This document shows positions 45,901 to 57,580 of a stretch of DNA of 64,000 nucleotides, piece by piece; position 1 is the stretch's first letter, and the number at the start of each line of letters is the position of its first letter. Source of the DNA: Nematostella vectensis (taxonomy: Eukaryota > Cnidaria > Anthozoa > Actiniaria > Edwardsiidae); assembly GCF_932526225.1 (NCBI RefSeq), contig NC_064035.1:10961296-11025295 (forward strand), given 5' to 3'. A model generated the notes under the pieces. It was not told the DNA's origin. It made no database searches and worked only from the letters and a program-made list of their open reading frames with translations. The translations under genes and the position numbers were made by a program.

Positions 45901-48163
45901 CCAGTCAATTACATAACAATCTGACGGGCCAATGAAAACCTCAGCTGAGAAAAGACAAATCAATTAAAATACGTAGTAATTTTTAACAGGTCATCTGCTC
46001 TGAATTATCAGTCACATGCTTGAGGAAACTTCCAATAGACACATTGCTTTTTCACGTTTTTTGTGTAAAGCCCGGGTGCTCAGGGATTGTTACCTAACGG
46101 TCGACCTAAAGTAAAAACTGTTGGATTGCCCATTAAGCATTTTTTTTTTTACTTTTATGATGAGGTTTATTGTTTTTACCCCCAAGCCTTCAATTCTGGT
46201 CACTCCTTCCACCATACAAGATAAAAACAAGACTTGTACCCAAAAGAAAAGGAAGTTGTCTAATGAAAAGGTAAAGTATAATCTGAAATATAACTTAAAT
46301 CTGACACATGTTGATCCAGAGTTTAAAACTGCAATGGCAGAATAGATGCCAACTCTTTTTTTAGATACTTTCTTTAAAATTAATGTATGTTATTCAATTA
46401 AATTTTGATAAAGGCAAGACTGACAGAAGTTTCAAGTAAGAAGATAAGAACAGTACCAAAGGTATGTTATGTGTTTCATGTGATCCTTTTTTGAATGCCA
46501 TGATTGCCAGCATTGTTCTTTTACATCTAGCATTGTTTTTATCTAGGTCGCAAGTGCTCAAGGTGTTTTAGAGTTTCATTCTTCTCTTTTCAACAGGTGT
46601 GTAATCAACCTCTGATAACAATGCATGTGACACCAAGCAGCAACCAAAAGAAGCATGCAGCCAGGACAGTGACTGTGCAGTTCTCTATGAAAATACTGAG
46701 AAACTCTTTAGGAAAGAGGCATTCTAATTCCAAAAGGTATTTGAAGTACAGTGGTTTGAATCTCTTTTACAAAAGTTTACATTTGTTTCTAAGACCTCCT
46801 GCTACTGTAGTTGTTCTAATTACAAAATGTCAAGTAAAAAGTTTGATGATTGTTTCTTATTTAGCGAACATTCACATGGCGGTTGTCTTATTGGCCGTTT
46901 GCATCCTAGTGGGATTTGGCTTCGAAGAGAGGGGAGTGCTATAACATTCATTCATCAGTACAGGTAGGGCAGTGCCATAACATTCATGAATATAATTTAT
47001 AGAATTAGCTACTTAGTTTATAATCTATATGTTTAAATACATGTATATATATGGCTAGTCTATGAGAAAATAATTAACAAATTATTAGAAAATTATTATT
47101 TATAATTATATTATTATAATTATATTATGTTTTTAACCTAGGATTTGCACAAGTTGCAGCACTATTACTGTTGTCGTCTTAGATGTTCGCAAGCCAAAAG
47201 TGATCTGAATTTCTCATTCTTAGAATACAAGAACAACTGCTTTTCACCAAGCTCTTGCAGCATCATTCATTTCCAAAAAAACAACTTGATACACCGATCA
47301 TCCTTGATAACAGGTACTCTGTCCTAAGATCTAATGTCACCACGCGTACTCTTCCGTGTTTTCTTACTGATACTGCATTTCTTCCAGGTTATTGAAGGAC
47401 GAGAGCAAGGACGTCTTGATGAACTTGAAGTGTTCTAAGGATGTACTGGGGACATCATTGTAGGGACATTATTAACCTTTTCTCCTTAAATCTGTATTTC
47501 ATTTAACCATCCCCGTTATCTCTTATATCTTCCTTTCCCCAGGCATGTTAACGACAGTCATATTGTAGACAATGGTTTTGACGTACGCAAGAGAATAGGT
47601 ATGGATTGTCATAAACATATTGTTGGGGTCGTTATCAGTTACCAAAAAGGTTTTTGCCTGCAATTCCCCCACAGGTACCGATGGCGAAGTAACGTTCACT
47701 GTTCATGGCATTACGACATCTGTGCCGTACTATGGAGTACCGGACCTAATGGAAATACTAGGTATTGCGTTCAGCAGTGCAATTTTTGCGATACTTCTAA
47801 TACAAGAAGGTAGAATAGTTGTTTTGTTCTTCTTCCAACAGACTTATTAAGAGAGCAAGGGTCAGTGGAGTGCAGTTTATCAAAAACAAGACCTCTGAAA
47901 GCCCTAAATTACCTAAAGGTGGGCGGACTTACTGATTAAAATGTCAAATTAAGTTTACAAACTGACTCTTGTTAGCTGCTCTTATTTCCGTGTAACAGGG
48001 TGAGGCAGTCCGGTTAGCACGTGGTATCAGCAGTCACATGACGCGAGATGACCTGCAAAGTATTCTGGACCAGATGTCATGCGATCTTCCTGACGGTATG
48101 GGGACCTGTTTGCATCAACGTCCATTCTTTGGGAATGTAGCAAACATAGCTGTTCTACAGTAG
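42946..48163 (+). CDS. PMS1: PMS1-type MutL homologue, DNA mismatch repair
   Basis: Partner of MLH1 in MutL-beta in other animals. Thirteen predicted exons: 42946-43086, 43884-44573, 44790-45686, 46187-46270, 46414-46461, 46597-46736, 46811-46963, 47224-47313, 47388-47459, 47543-47598, 47675-47761, 47842-47918 and 47999-48163. They sum to 2700 bases, 899 aa (human 932). The GHKL ATPase motifs are intact: KELLENALDA (catalytic Glu 30), DNGTGI (59-64), YGFRGEAL (93-100) and GTAVTACNLFKNLPVRKQF. An acidic, Asn/Ser-rich linker follows. The C-terminus matches PMS1: QFSMKILRNSL, QEQLLFTKLL, VPYYGVPDLMEIL, GEAVRLARG and LHQRPFFGNV. No PMS2-type endonuclease motif is present, as in human PMS1. The linker has no room for the HMG box of vertebrate PMS1. 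Intron 2 (44574-44789) is stopless and a multiple of three. Confidence 0.95.
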
Positions 48164-48938
48164 GCGCGATAAAAGGGTTCTAACAACAGAATAATTACAA
48201 ACTATGGAAGGAATTTAGATCATGTTTATGCAAATATCAGGTAGTGCCCTTCAGTATGTTTGTTAAGGGAATAGCTAAATGCTGATTTATAATAATTTGT
48301 AAAAAGTAAAAAAAACAGGCTTGAACCGAGTCATAGTCGCCATCTTGTTTTGTCCTGGCCGTGCGCAAGATCCAAACAAAATGACGAAATAACACAGAGA
48401 ACGCCTATAACGTGTCAGATGTGTACCCACGATTGACTGGGGGGTGTGGGGGGGGGGGGGGGGGGGGGGGTGCGCAGTCAAAGGTATCACATGGTTTCAC
48501 ATGACCCACTTTTTGGCCTTCGAGGGGGATGCGCGCGCACTCTGCGCACCCCCCTGTGTACGCGCCTGGCGTGTAATTCGATGACTTGCAATACGTACTT
48601 CCATTCGTCCACAAGCAAAATTCCTCAAGGATAGATTCTGTTTCAGTCGAAACCCTTTATGGCTGCCACTATGTTAACCAGTCTTTGCTTTAAGCCTCTT
48701 TTGGACTATACATTATTTGTAATCCAATTTAGCCCAGGCCTGCATCCGCCCAGTTGTTCGTAGGACTTTTCATGGTCCTCCCTTTTGGGTACGACGTCGT
48801 GATAGGCGTGGTGGCACTTGTGACCGTATTTTTTCCGTTGTTCCCCAAATGCTAGCAAGAAGATCCAATGATCTGCTATACCTTGAATTATTTGATTATG
48901 ATGAGCATGTCGGCAGCCATGGGGGACAACCCTCCCCC

Positions 48939-48969
<31 letters not shown>

Positions 48970-49109
48970 ACACTCGACACACACACACACAATCTTGATA
49001 TACCGTGCACATTAATATGTCTTTAAAATGACTTTATATATTTATTACTGTCGCTTCATGTTGAAAAAAAAAGCAGAACTGGAAAATAACAAATCTTCAA
49101 GAGAATCAA
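48164..49109. repeat. Gene-free stretch with G-run inverted repeat and C/CA tracts
   Basis: A run of 23 Gs (about 48448-48470) leads into TGCGCAG. Its inverse, CTGCGCACCCCCC, lies at 48542-48554, giving a small element with GGGGGTGCGCAG ends. A second tract of about 23 Cs followed by (CA)n lies at 48934-48990. Open frames here encode only poly-Pro or poly-Gly and are not genes. Confidence 0.7.
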
Positions 49110-50560
49110 CCACAATTCCCCACTAGTGACACAGCATCTGAAGACCTTCAGGTTGATGAGAGCAGTGAGGCTAGTAGCGCTTCTTCGAATGAGTCAGTCC
49201 ATTCTAACGAAGAGTCCGCCTCGAGTCTACCGAATGACCTAGGGCAAATCTACACCAACTCTGACAGCATAGATGACTTTTTAATGGTTTGTCCCAGCCG
49301 CTAGATACCATTTTTTGGCACACCACACAAAGCCTCCCCCAGGGAAAACATTTCCAGTCTCATGTTGTGATGGCTTTAACCGGAGCTTTAAGGAGCAATG
49401 GCTGTCACTGCCCATGAATGGTGGACAGCGAAAAGGTGGATGGTGTTTTCTATAACCCATGCTTTTTATTTGCTGGCGAATCACAAGGAAAACTAGTGTC
49501 CCGATCTTTCAAGGAATGGCAAAACAGAGAGAGAAAGTTAAAGAACACGAACGATCGCCGCTTCATCATTGAATGCGATAAGAACAGCGTAGCTAAAGCT
49601 GGCCATGGAGAATTCAGCCCCTATAATCACAGCGTATGTGAGACGTAACCGACAGATTTTGAAATCTATCATTCGTGCCGTCTTATTCTTACGGAGACAG
49701 TGCTCCGCCTTGCGCGGCGACGTTGGGAGTCTCTAGTAGGTTCCTCGCACATCTTGAGCTAAAGGCTGACAGCGATATACTTCGTAACATCTTAAGTCTC
49801 CTGTACTGAGAAACACCCCTGGATTATCTTCCCAGACGCTAATCGAGATCCTGGCCAAGCACATCATTCTAAGAGGTATACTAGACGAGCTCGTGGAATC
49901 GCCGTTTCATTAAATCATGGACGACAGAGTCACCTAGCACAGCATCGAGCACCTTGCAATCTGCGCTCGATTCGTTGATAAAGGCAACAATATCCTCGAA
50001 GTGTTTCTCTGGTTTTTGCCTCTAAAAAGCATCATAAGGGGCAAAGAGTGCCGAGCGAATCTTATTATTTCAACGGGAGCATGGCATATGGCACAAGCAG
50101 CGTGTCTTGGGGACTGTTGGGGGTACAAGCCAGAATAAGGAAAGAAGCTCTTTGTGGCAGCCTATGTCCACTGCAACAGTCACTAAAACCATCACTAAGT
50201 CAACACCTCTAACGCAGGTACGAAACGGAATTGATAGGTTCCAGGACTGTTGCAGGCTATTGCTGATACTTTCTGAAGAATCCAAAGAGAAGCGAGGCGC
50301 TAGAGTACGCCATACGTCACAACGTGTCTCATGCCACAAAGCGCAAGCCACTGCTAGATCTAAGACCCGCAGAGCAGAACGCCACAGTATCTAGCAGCCC
50401 AGAGCTACGAACACATCGCAAAGTGATGCTCAGCAAATTTTGCGCAGCATCGCGTTGTTCGAGTTTATTGTGGTCTTCATCACCATTAACCAGTACTTGT
50501 TGCATCTTTCAGGCAGTCAAGCTCCAGAAAAAGACATAACATGAAAGAGCAAGTCCTTGC
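49110..50560 (+). pseudogene. Decayed hAT-type transposase (ZMYM1-like)
   Basis: Fragments in shifting frames resemble the TTF-type zinc finger and body of hAT transposases: an acidic, Ser-rich leader (49117-49303), FNRSFKEQWLSLPMNGGQRK (about 49377), NPCFLFAGESQGKLVSRSFK (about 49450-49520), an RFVDKGNN-like segment (about 49970) and GVQARIRKEAL (about 50120). Several stops and frameshifts separate them. No terminal repeats were identified. Identification rests on remembered family motifs. Confidence 0.5.
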
Positions 50561-50835
50561 CCTCTACAAGAGCGAGCGCGATCACATAGATAGATGCTCG
50601 ACATAGGTGAAGCTCTTTAAGAATATAGGTCTGATCTACCGTCACCTGAGCTGGTTGAAATGGAGATCAAGCACTGGAAGAGCCTTTTTGTCTTCATCCC
50701 CGAAAACAAGCGATCATCCTCCCCTGCTCAAGCTATAAAGCTGTGAGAACGCGGCTTGTTCCCAAACATCAAAGCCCTCCTTCAGATCGCCTGCACAATA
50801 TCCGTTACTTCCTGTGAGTGCGTGCTTATTTATAT

Positions 50836-51060
50836 TCCCGGGGGGGAAGGGGACTCTCTCGAAAAGTAGACGGGGTGATCGTCTTCTCTTCAACCAATTG
50901 CTATTCCATTGGTTGTTTTAACGGTTTTTCCGATTTCTTCTACCACACCCAATTTGCTATCTCTTAGGGGTAAGAATTTCTGTTGACCACACCAAAGTGC
51001 TATCCCTTAGGGCTAAAATTGATTTCGCCAACGATCATCCCCGTCACCCCCCCCCCCTTG
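50836..51060 (+). repeat. Dispersed repeat family, copy 1
   Basis: It starts GGGACTCTCTCGAAAAGTAG and contains repeated modules such as CAACCAATTGCTATTCC, TTTTTCCGATT and CTATCTCTTAGGGGTAAG. Related copies lie at 54900-55260 and, inverted, at 55480-55660. Non-coding. Confidence 0.65.
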
Positions 51061-51097
51061 GGGATTAATTTCTTCTTAAAAGCACCTAAGGGAAAAT

Positions 51098-51130
51098 ATC
51101 GACTTGGTTCCCACGCTCTGGGGCCAGAGC
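51098..51130. repeat. Short hairpin
   Basis: TCCCACGCTCTGG and CCAGAGCGTGGGA form 13-bp inverted arms around GG. Confidence 0.7.
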
Positions 51131-51527
51131 GTGGGACCATGTGCTTCAGGTGCACTACGATACTCAGATAGATAAGGACACTGTATTGGATCTTTATGCA
51201 CGCCTCCACCCCGGCATTTGAAACTAGACACCCTTTTTTGATTCTCTATCCTTGAACACAAGACGGAACATTTTGTTTTTAATTTCCTAAGATTTAGGTT
51301 ACCTAAGTAGAGAAGCATTATCTGTACTGGATTAGGATAATGAATGATGATAAAGTCTGTACTAGCTAATAAGTGCAGTTGGTAATGTTGAAATTATTTG
51401 AAGAGTTGATTGAGAGGAGAGGGGTTATACTGAGTTGGAAAAACAAACACCCCGGCTCAAAATCCTCACTACGATTGCACTCGCAGGCATTTTTAGGCAG
51501 GCGCCGGGGAACGAGGCTAGCCTGTAA

Positions 51528-51645
51528 GCTGCTTGGGGATGATGATGATTCAGTTTTGTGAGATTCTTGCAACAGCCTTGATACAGCCAGTTAACAAAAG
51601 AACCTCAAATAGGCATGTCGGTACTCGAGGAACTAGTGATTTAAG
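51528..51645 (+). pseudogene. Broken duplicate of part of PMS1 exon 3
   Basis: The stretch GCTTGGGGATGATGATGATT ... GAGATTCTTGCAACAGC ... AATAGGCATGTCGGTACTCG ... GGAACTAGTGATTTAAG aligns along its length with 45475-45575 in PMS1 exon 3 (the acidic GDDDEFDEILATASQQ region). It differs by substitutions and small insertions that break the frame. The match begins and ends inside the exon, so it is a genomic fragment duplication rather than a processed copy. Confidence 0.8.
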
Positions 51646-52202
51646 GGGGCCGTTAAAATTGCAGGACAGGATGTTTTTCCAGGGTAGATTACAAGTTAGA
51701 ATGGATTTTCTTTACAAAACAATTTCTTCATGCTGGTTTTCGCATCTTCAACAGATTGATGACTGATTCATGGTCTGTGTATTTTTTCATATAAATCTCA
51801 TAATAATATATTATATTATTAGATTTCATTTGACAAAGACTTAATTAAAGGGTTGCAGTGGGGTCAATTCTTATTCAATAATCCTTTGTCAAGGCAAGCT
51901 AACCTGAAAAATTGCACAGAAGTCTTTGTTGTTCTCTACATAATCTGTCTGATATTGTGAGTATAAAAAGAGTGCAAGGACATAAAAGGAAACAAAACAA
52001 AACAAAAATTGGCATAGAGAAGCAATCACTTATTAATGAAAGATGTCATATTTCCTTTTTTTACATATTACAATACATTCACTTCCTCTCGAGAACTACA
52101 TTGCAGCATAAATAATAAAAAAAGACACTCATACAGTAGTAGATTGATATAGATCTTTTCACAAACAAGACAGTCTGTAACGGGCTGATCTTTTGCTTGA
52201 AA

Positions 52203-53546
52203 TCATGTCTTCATGGCCTCTGGTTGCTCTATTTTATGTCCATGCTTTTCAAGCTCAGCCCTGAAATAAATAAATGATAGTGTGTCACCAATTAGATGGC
52301 ATTTTGTCAAGCCATTGAGGCTTGCTAATAATTGGAAGAGACCAAAAGGAGCAGGCCTCACAACAACAGTCAAAAGATGCAGTTTTCGAAGTAGTTGTTT
52401 GTTCAAAGTTTACCGATTTAGTCTCCAGCCTTTTCTATTTTTATATACTACAAGACACACAATTCATAGCAGGCTTCTAACATACTATCGGCAAAATTGA
52501 AATAAAGGATAACTCAAACATAATATTACAAGGTCTTTAGTTTTATTTTCCCTGATAAAATTTATTTTTTTCGCTAACATAAAAATTCCACATACATTCC
52601 TTTATAGAATACTGACAGTAGCCTTTGGCTGCCTGTGAAAATCCTACAAATTCTAAGGTATTCCTGTACCTTAATTGATTTGAGAAGTCATCTTCTAGTG
52701 TATCATCATCCCAGTTGTCCTCCCACACATGGAGATCTTCTTGATCCTCATCATTCTCTGCCCATTCTGATGATTTTAATAAGGGCAAAGCATTAGGGAT
52801 AAACACACATGGCTGCAATGTTCTACTGAAAGAAGCAATGTATAATTGTAACTTGCCTATGGTTACTTGTTAAATACAGTTTATTTTGTTCTGATTCTGA
52901 CAATTGACGATTTGCAGACTGCTAGATCAGTATAATGAAATAAATTGTATTGTATTTAGCTCTGCATCTCATCATTAAACATTTTCTGTATCATAACTTG
53001 AGAAGAATTTGGTGTATCGTTACTTGGTACAGTATATATTTATTGTGAAAAAGAACAATCACCTTGACCAAAGGAGGCAATTGTGGAATGTTGATCGGAC
53101 AACAAATAACTTTGAACAAGAAACAGCTGTTGAAAACTTATGCCCATAACATGAACATATCTAGCATGCTACCATAATATGCCGAGAAGATTGCGTTTGT
53201 TTCTTAAACGATGGTTTATTCAGCCAACAAAAATTGTCAACATACAGAAAGAGTCTTTTGAGATTTGATCATTCCTTCTTGAGTCTTAAAATCCTTGAAA
53301 ATGACGGATCAAATAATTTCCAATGCTTTCTTCACAATGCTTTCTGATAAGTAATAGCTGTCTTTTGTTTTTCAGAACCAAAAGTAGGTTTTAGAGGCAA
53401 AAGAATAATTGAGAACTGACCAAAATCACATTTAAAGATTAACCCACAAAGATGAGATATTTTGACTAACCCTCGGCAGGAAATTCCTCAAATTCGTCGT
53501 CCTCTTCGAACAAACCGACATCAGTCTTCTTCGCGGTGCCCGCCAT
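52203..53546 (-). CDS. SEM1: 26S proteasome regulatory subunit SEM1/DSS1
   Basis: Predicted exons: 53546-53471, 52766-52670 and 52260-52203, phase-compatible, 76 aa (human 70). A small, acidic, mostly disordered protein that is part of the 19S lid and of BRCA2 and TREX-2 complexes in other animals. Diagnostic segments: [20 protein letters not shown] across the first splice, [20 protein letters not shown], and [19 protein letters not shown] at the end. The two ubiquitin- or partner-binding acidic/aromatic sites (FEEFPAEEW and VWEDNWDDD) are intact. The start is the ATG at 53546, followed by [10 protein letters not shown], in a GCCATC-rich leader. It lies alone between repeat-rich regions. Confidence 0.95.
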
Positions 53547-53794
53547 CTTGCTTTTCGATTAGTGAAAAATGTCTTCTCACGATGGTCAGCGGTTTAACAC
53601 ACAGGTAACCCATAGGTGAGTTCCAAAGTCAAAAGCGACACAAAGAATCTATGGGCTAGACTTGCTCCAGGGTGACTATGAGAAAGTCTACCAGTGGGAT
53701 ACAGACGTGAATAGTCAGGCTATTATCATCATCACCATATAACAAACCATTATCAGATTATAGTTAGAAAATAGCAAGGTTTCAAAATTGCATA

Positions 53795-54325
53795 AAGGGG
53801 GACGTTGGGGTTTGCGGTATTGCGTTTTTTTTATGCGGTATTGCGGTAAAAAAAAGTTTCAAACGTGCGCTGATGCGGTATTCGTGAACCCTGCGGTGTG
53901 CGGTATCGGCCGTTTTTTTAAGCGGTATTGCGGTAAAAAAGTTTCAAACGTGCGGTGATGCTGTATCCGTGAACCCTGCGGTGTGCGAGATTTTTGCCTT
54001 TCAAACCGCGGTATTGGGGTAATTTTGTCCGTCTGCGGTGCGCGGGATTATGTATTTAGCTTCATTAGATATTCTTTAGAGAAAAACATCAGAAACTGCA
54101 TGAAGACTACGATTTTGCCGGCAGCCATCTTGGAAATAGAGCCTAGTCCTAACATAACGTTTTAGAAGTTTTATCCCGTTTGCGATGATGCAGAGGGACT
54201 TTGAGAGCTTAGTCGGTACGGTTCGTGCAATAACGCTTGTTCAACGAACGATACTGTATGCAGTATGCGGTAATGCGGTATTTTTGGAAATTTTGTGCGG
54301 TATTGCGGTATTGAGCACCCCCTAA
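53795..54325. mobile_element. TGCGGTATTGCGG repeat element
   Basis: The motif GCGGTATTGCGGTA recurs many times. A unit of about 100 bp (AAGTTTCAAACGTGCG, GTGAACCCTGCGGTGTGCG) is repeated twice at 53850-53990. The right end (GTGCGGTATTGCGGTATTGA followed by GCACCCCC) mirrors the start (GGGGGACGTTGGGGTTTGCG) in base composition only. No protein is encoded. Probably a non-autonomous element or satellite-like insert. Confidence 0.5.
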
Positions 54326-54421
54326 CCTCCCCCTCTGTATAGGCAAAATCACCCAAGGATAGCAAATATTAAGCAAAACCACCCAAGGATAGTCAAAGAA
54401 AATAAAAACACATGGAGAATA

Positions 54422-54543
<122 letters not shown>

Positions 54544-54889
54544 AGTGTTGTTGTTGCTGGTCAGAGACCCCTTTCTTCCATTAATAGAATTTGGATCGAC
54601 TGGTAGTCTTCATGAAATTATTCACATAGGCGTAGACTTGCCTAATGATAACTTGAGTTATTGAATGGTGGGAAACTCGACAGTGCAGCTCGCAGATCGC
54701 CCAAATAGCTTAGAATTTCATTCAGACTACATTGAAGACAAAACAGTTCAAGTACTAATATTATTATGATTCTTAAGATTTTATTTCGTAGTAGAATGAA
54801 CGGACTAAAAAGTGTAAGTTACAACGTAGCGTGATTACACACTGTGAGCTTGGGATACCTGTGCTGTAATCTGCAAGTCTGATCTGCAG

Positions 54890-55260
54890 TGTAAGTGTCG
54901 CATACTCCGGGACTCTCCAGAAAAATAGACAGGGGGTAATCGTTGCATCTTTTAGGAATAAAATTTCTACCAACTGCAATCCCTTAGGGGGTGTTGAAGG
55001 AATTTTCCGATTTTGGCATCTCTTAGGGTAAGGAAATTCGAGCAACTGCTATTCCTAAGGGGATGTTTAACATTTTTTCCGATTCTGTTATCCCTTAGGG
55101 TATAAAATTCAACCAATTGCTATTCCTAAGGGGGTGTTTAGCGTTTTTCTCTCGATTCTGCAATCTATAAGGGTCGTTCAAATTCCTTCGACCACACTCA
55201 ACTTGCCATCTCTCAGGGGTAAGAACTTCTGTTGACCACGTTCAAAGTGCCAACGTCTGT
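54890..55260 (+). repeat. Dispersed repeat family, copy 2 (tandem modules)
   Basis: It starts GGGACTCTCCAGAAAAATAG and repeats a module of 75-80 bp about four times: CAACTGCTATTCCTAAGGGG, TGTTTA, TTTTTTCCGATTCTG, ATCCCTTAGGGTA. Same family as 50836-51060. Confidence 0.75.
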
Positions 55261-55479
55261 TTTTATCGGACTTATAGTGTCTAGTTTACCTTGTATTGCG
55301 CCTAGCGAGCTGAGAATGAACAGGAGGTTAAAAGGAAACTTCACAAACATACTAAAGTCTATCGTTTTGTATTTCTAAAGTCGTTTTAAATAAAATTTTA
55401 CGATTCGTGGTACCGACTAAATTATTTAGTATAATGAGACTCGATGAAATACCAGACTCAACCGTCACGTTGTTAAATA

Positions 55480-55665
55480 GCCCCTGGGGGACTCCCATAA
55501 AAATTTACGGGGTGAGCACTTTTGGTGTGATTAGCAGCACTTCCGGCCCTAGACAGCACATTGGGTGTGGTCGAAGTAATTTCTAATCCTAAGAGATAGC
55601 ACGATGAACACGAGCACTTCTCTTTTTTTAACGCCCTTTGAGAGTGTTTCAGTTCAGCTCTTAGA
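55480..55665 (-). repeat. Dispersed repeat family, copy 3 (inverted)
   Basis: The reverse complement of the family: CCCTGGGGGACTCCCATAAA, GTGTGGTCGAAGTAATTTCT, TCCTAAGAGATAGC. With copy 2 it makes a long imperfect inverted pair about 220 bases apart. Confidence 0.7.
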
Positions 55666-55803
55666 AACAAAATTGGCAAACGCATATTTATTGGCGAAGA
55701 AGGGGGACAATTCTTGTGACTTCAAGTGTGATAGTACACAAACGTTATTTTCAATTTAAATCAGTTTATGGTACATCTCCCATTGGGCCTAATCGCACTA
55801 GGA

Positions 55804-55852
55804 GGACAAAGTTTGTCTGGCCGGGACATACAGCCAGACAAATTTTGTCCTG
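55804..55852. repeat. Hairpin with 20-bp arms
   Basis: AGGACAAAGTTTGTCTGGCC and its near-inverse AGCCAGACAAATTTTGTCCT, with a 9-base spacer. The overlapping open frame 55716-56081 is not supported as a gene. Confidence 0.75.
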
Positions 55853-56098
55853 GCCGATCGATTGGCTTATAAATCGTATAAGCAGAACTCGACCTAAACA
55901 TCAATCAAAATTAGACTCGGACTTATTGCGTGAAAAAGCCGAGTTGCAGAGTTTGTTTACGTTTGATCACGATTCTTCCTTGGAGTATTTTTGCACAAAC
56001 CGTCGCCTTATTGGTAGTAAATTCGCTCTATGGATATCAAGAACAACAACTTCTGCTCAAGTCAAGCGGGATGTTAATTGAAAAACCTGTCAAATTTG

Positions 56099-56282
56099 AC
56101 GTTTGGCATAGCCTGCGTGCATCTAGTCTCCTTCGCAGCCCCGGAGCGTTGTGTGACTCCGACCGTTGCTGTGCGAAGGAGACTAGCGTGCAGCCGGTTT
56201 CAAAGTTCTTATTGTATAAGAATTTTTTAAAATTCTTATACAATGGATTTAAAAATCCGGATGCACGCAGGCTACGTTTGGC
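56099..56282. mobile_element. Mutator-like MITE with 9-bp target duplication
   Basis: ACGTTTGGC occurs at 56099-56107 and 56274-56282, flanking inverted ends AGCCTGCGTGCATC and GATGCACGCAGGCT. Inside are two more nested inverted pairs: TAGTCTCCTTCGCA with TGCGAAGGAGACTA, and ATTGTATAAGAATTTT with AAAATTCTTATACAAT. A 9-bp duplication is typical of Mutator-type elements. There is no coding capacity. Confidence 0.75.
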
Positions 56283-56349
56283 CACATAGTTCTGACGAGC
56301 TCCAGAGCAGGCCAGCGGCGCCTTTAAAGATTTTTCGGCTGCGACTAAA

Positions 56350-56452
56350 AATGTCCTACCTTGGGTACCAGAGCCTCCAGACTTCTCTCGCCCAGTGACG
56401 CTTAGCCAAAATGCCTCTTGCGGAATTTTTGCTGAGCGTCATTACTGGGATA
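56350..56452 (-). repeat. Dispersed element, inverted relative of 59283-59371
   Basis: CCTTGGGTACCAGAGCCTCC followed by AGACTTCTCTCG, ending ACTGGGATACCTG. The copy at 59283 has the reverse order and strand: CAGGTATCCCAGT ... CGAGAGAAGTCTGAAGGCTC ... TACCAAGG. Confidence 0.7.
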
Positions 56453-56990
56453 CCTGTGGTAGCCCAGTCATAAAATGCAACTGTTTTTTTTTTCTGTCGT
56501 CCATTGTTCGAAAACCTGCCTAGTTACGGCCAATGTTGTGATGTTGGTATGAGACATGATTGATTGACAGCTCACCCTCTCTTTGAACTTATCTCGCCGC
56601 CGACACACGCCCGGGTATGCGACAAGTGCTGGGCAGGTTTTGAACAATGGAATCGAGCGTTGTTTCACTCCCTTCCTATTTTATATAGAACCTAAATACG
56701 AAGTTACGTTCGGAGAGGGCTCGGGCTCGTCACGAACACTAAAGAGGCTATGGTTACAAAGTACCGTTCAAATGTTTCGAGACTTGAAAACAACGATCGC
56801 TAGGGTTTTTAGACAATAGAAATAGTAATATAAAAAGAGGCAACCAAAAAGGATTTAGCTAACTCAGAAGGCAGGAGACATTTTGGATTATAAGGTTAGA
56901 AATATTTTATTCGCTGAGTTCAATATTCAATATAAATTGGGGATTCATTTTTGTTTATTGTATAAAGAAATCGCTGACAAAGTATCCTAA

Positions 56991-57070
56991 TTCCCGTGGT
57001 TAAGTGGTCAAGGTCGTTGCATTTGATTCCGTAGGTTGCGTAAAGACTGGGTTCGAATCCTCTCCCACTA
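56991..57070 (+). tRNA. tRNA-derived sequence (pseudogene or SINE head), Ser-like
   Basis: The A box TGGTTAAGTGGTCAAGG resembles that of class II (Ser/Leu) tRNAs, and the B box GGTTCGAATCC is perfect. TTTGATT could hold a TGA anticodon. The acceptor and T stems do not pair properly, so it is not a functional tRNA. A T-rich run follows, compatible with Pol III termination. Confidence 0.4.
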
Positions 57071-57580
57071 AATATTTTCTCTTTTTTTCTTCCTTTTTTT
57101 TCCTTTTTTTTTTTTAGATGTTGGAGTCTTATACCGTTCATCTATACATTTTTTCCGGGGGTCATAAGTAGGGGCAATCAACTTCCCCATATTCTGGTAC
57201 TATATAGGTGTCACGGCGTTTCCTAGGATCTGGCTATTTTTAGATGCGCGGATTAGCCAATCAGATGACAGGCGTAAAAAATTGACTTTGTCTCAAAGAT
57301 TTCAAAATGGCGGCCGAGAAGGGGGAAAATGACGCTTGCTTTTAAAAGTCTCCCTACATCGTCATATGCCTCCTAATTTCTGAACCCTTTTAGCCGCAGA
57401 GAAAAAAACATTTTCTCACTAGCCTTGGACTATTTTTTTTTCTCCATAAGTGGACTCAAACTTTGTTACGAGGGCATTTTTTCTTGCTCTTGCAAAAAAT
57501 TAGCCTGCTTGCAGGCGGTACTCGGTTATCATCGCGGAAAACCCTCTCCGTTCGATAATCGGGCGCCATATTGTATTCTA

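Noticed and set aside
48287-48990. Poly-Gly and poly-Pro open frames
   Set aside because: They are produced by G and C homopolymer runs.
55716-56289. Overlapping open frames of about 120 codons
   Set aside because: They run through hairpins and a MITE and have no recognisable motif.
56991-57070. Functional tRNA-Ser gene
   Set aside because: A and B boxes are present, but the acceptor and T stems do not pair.
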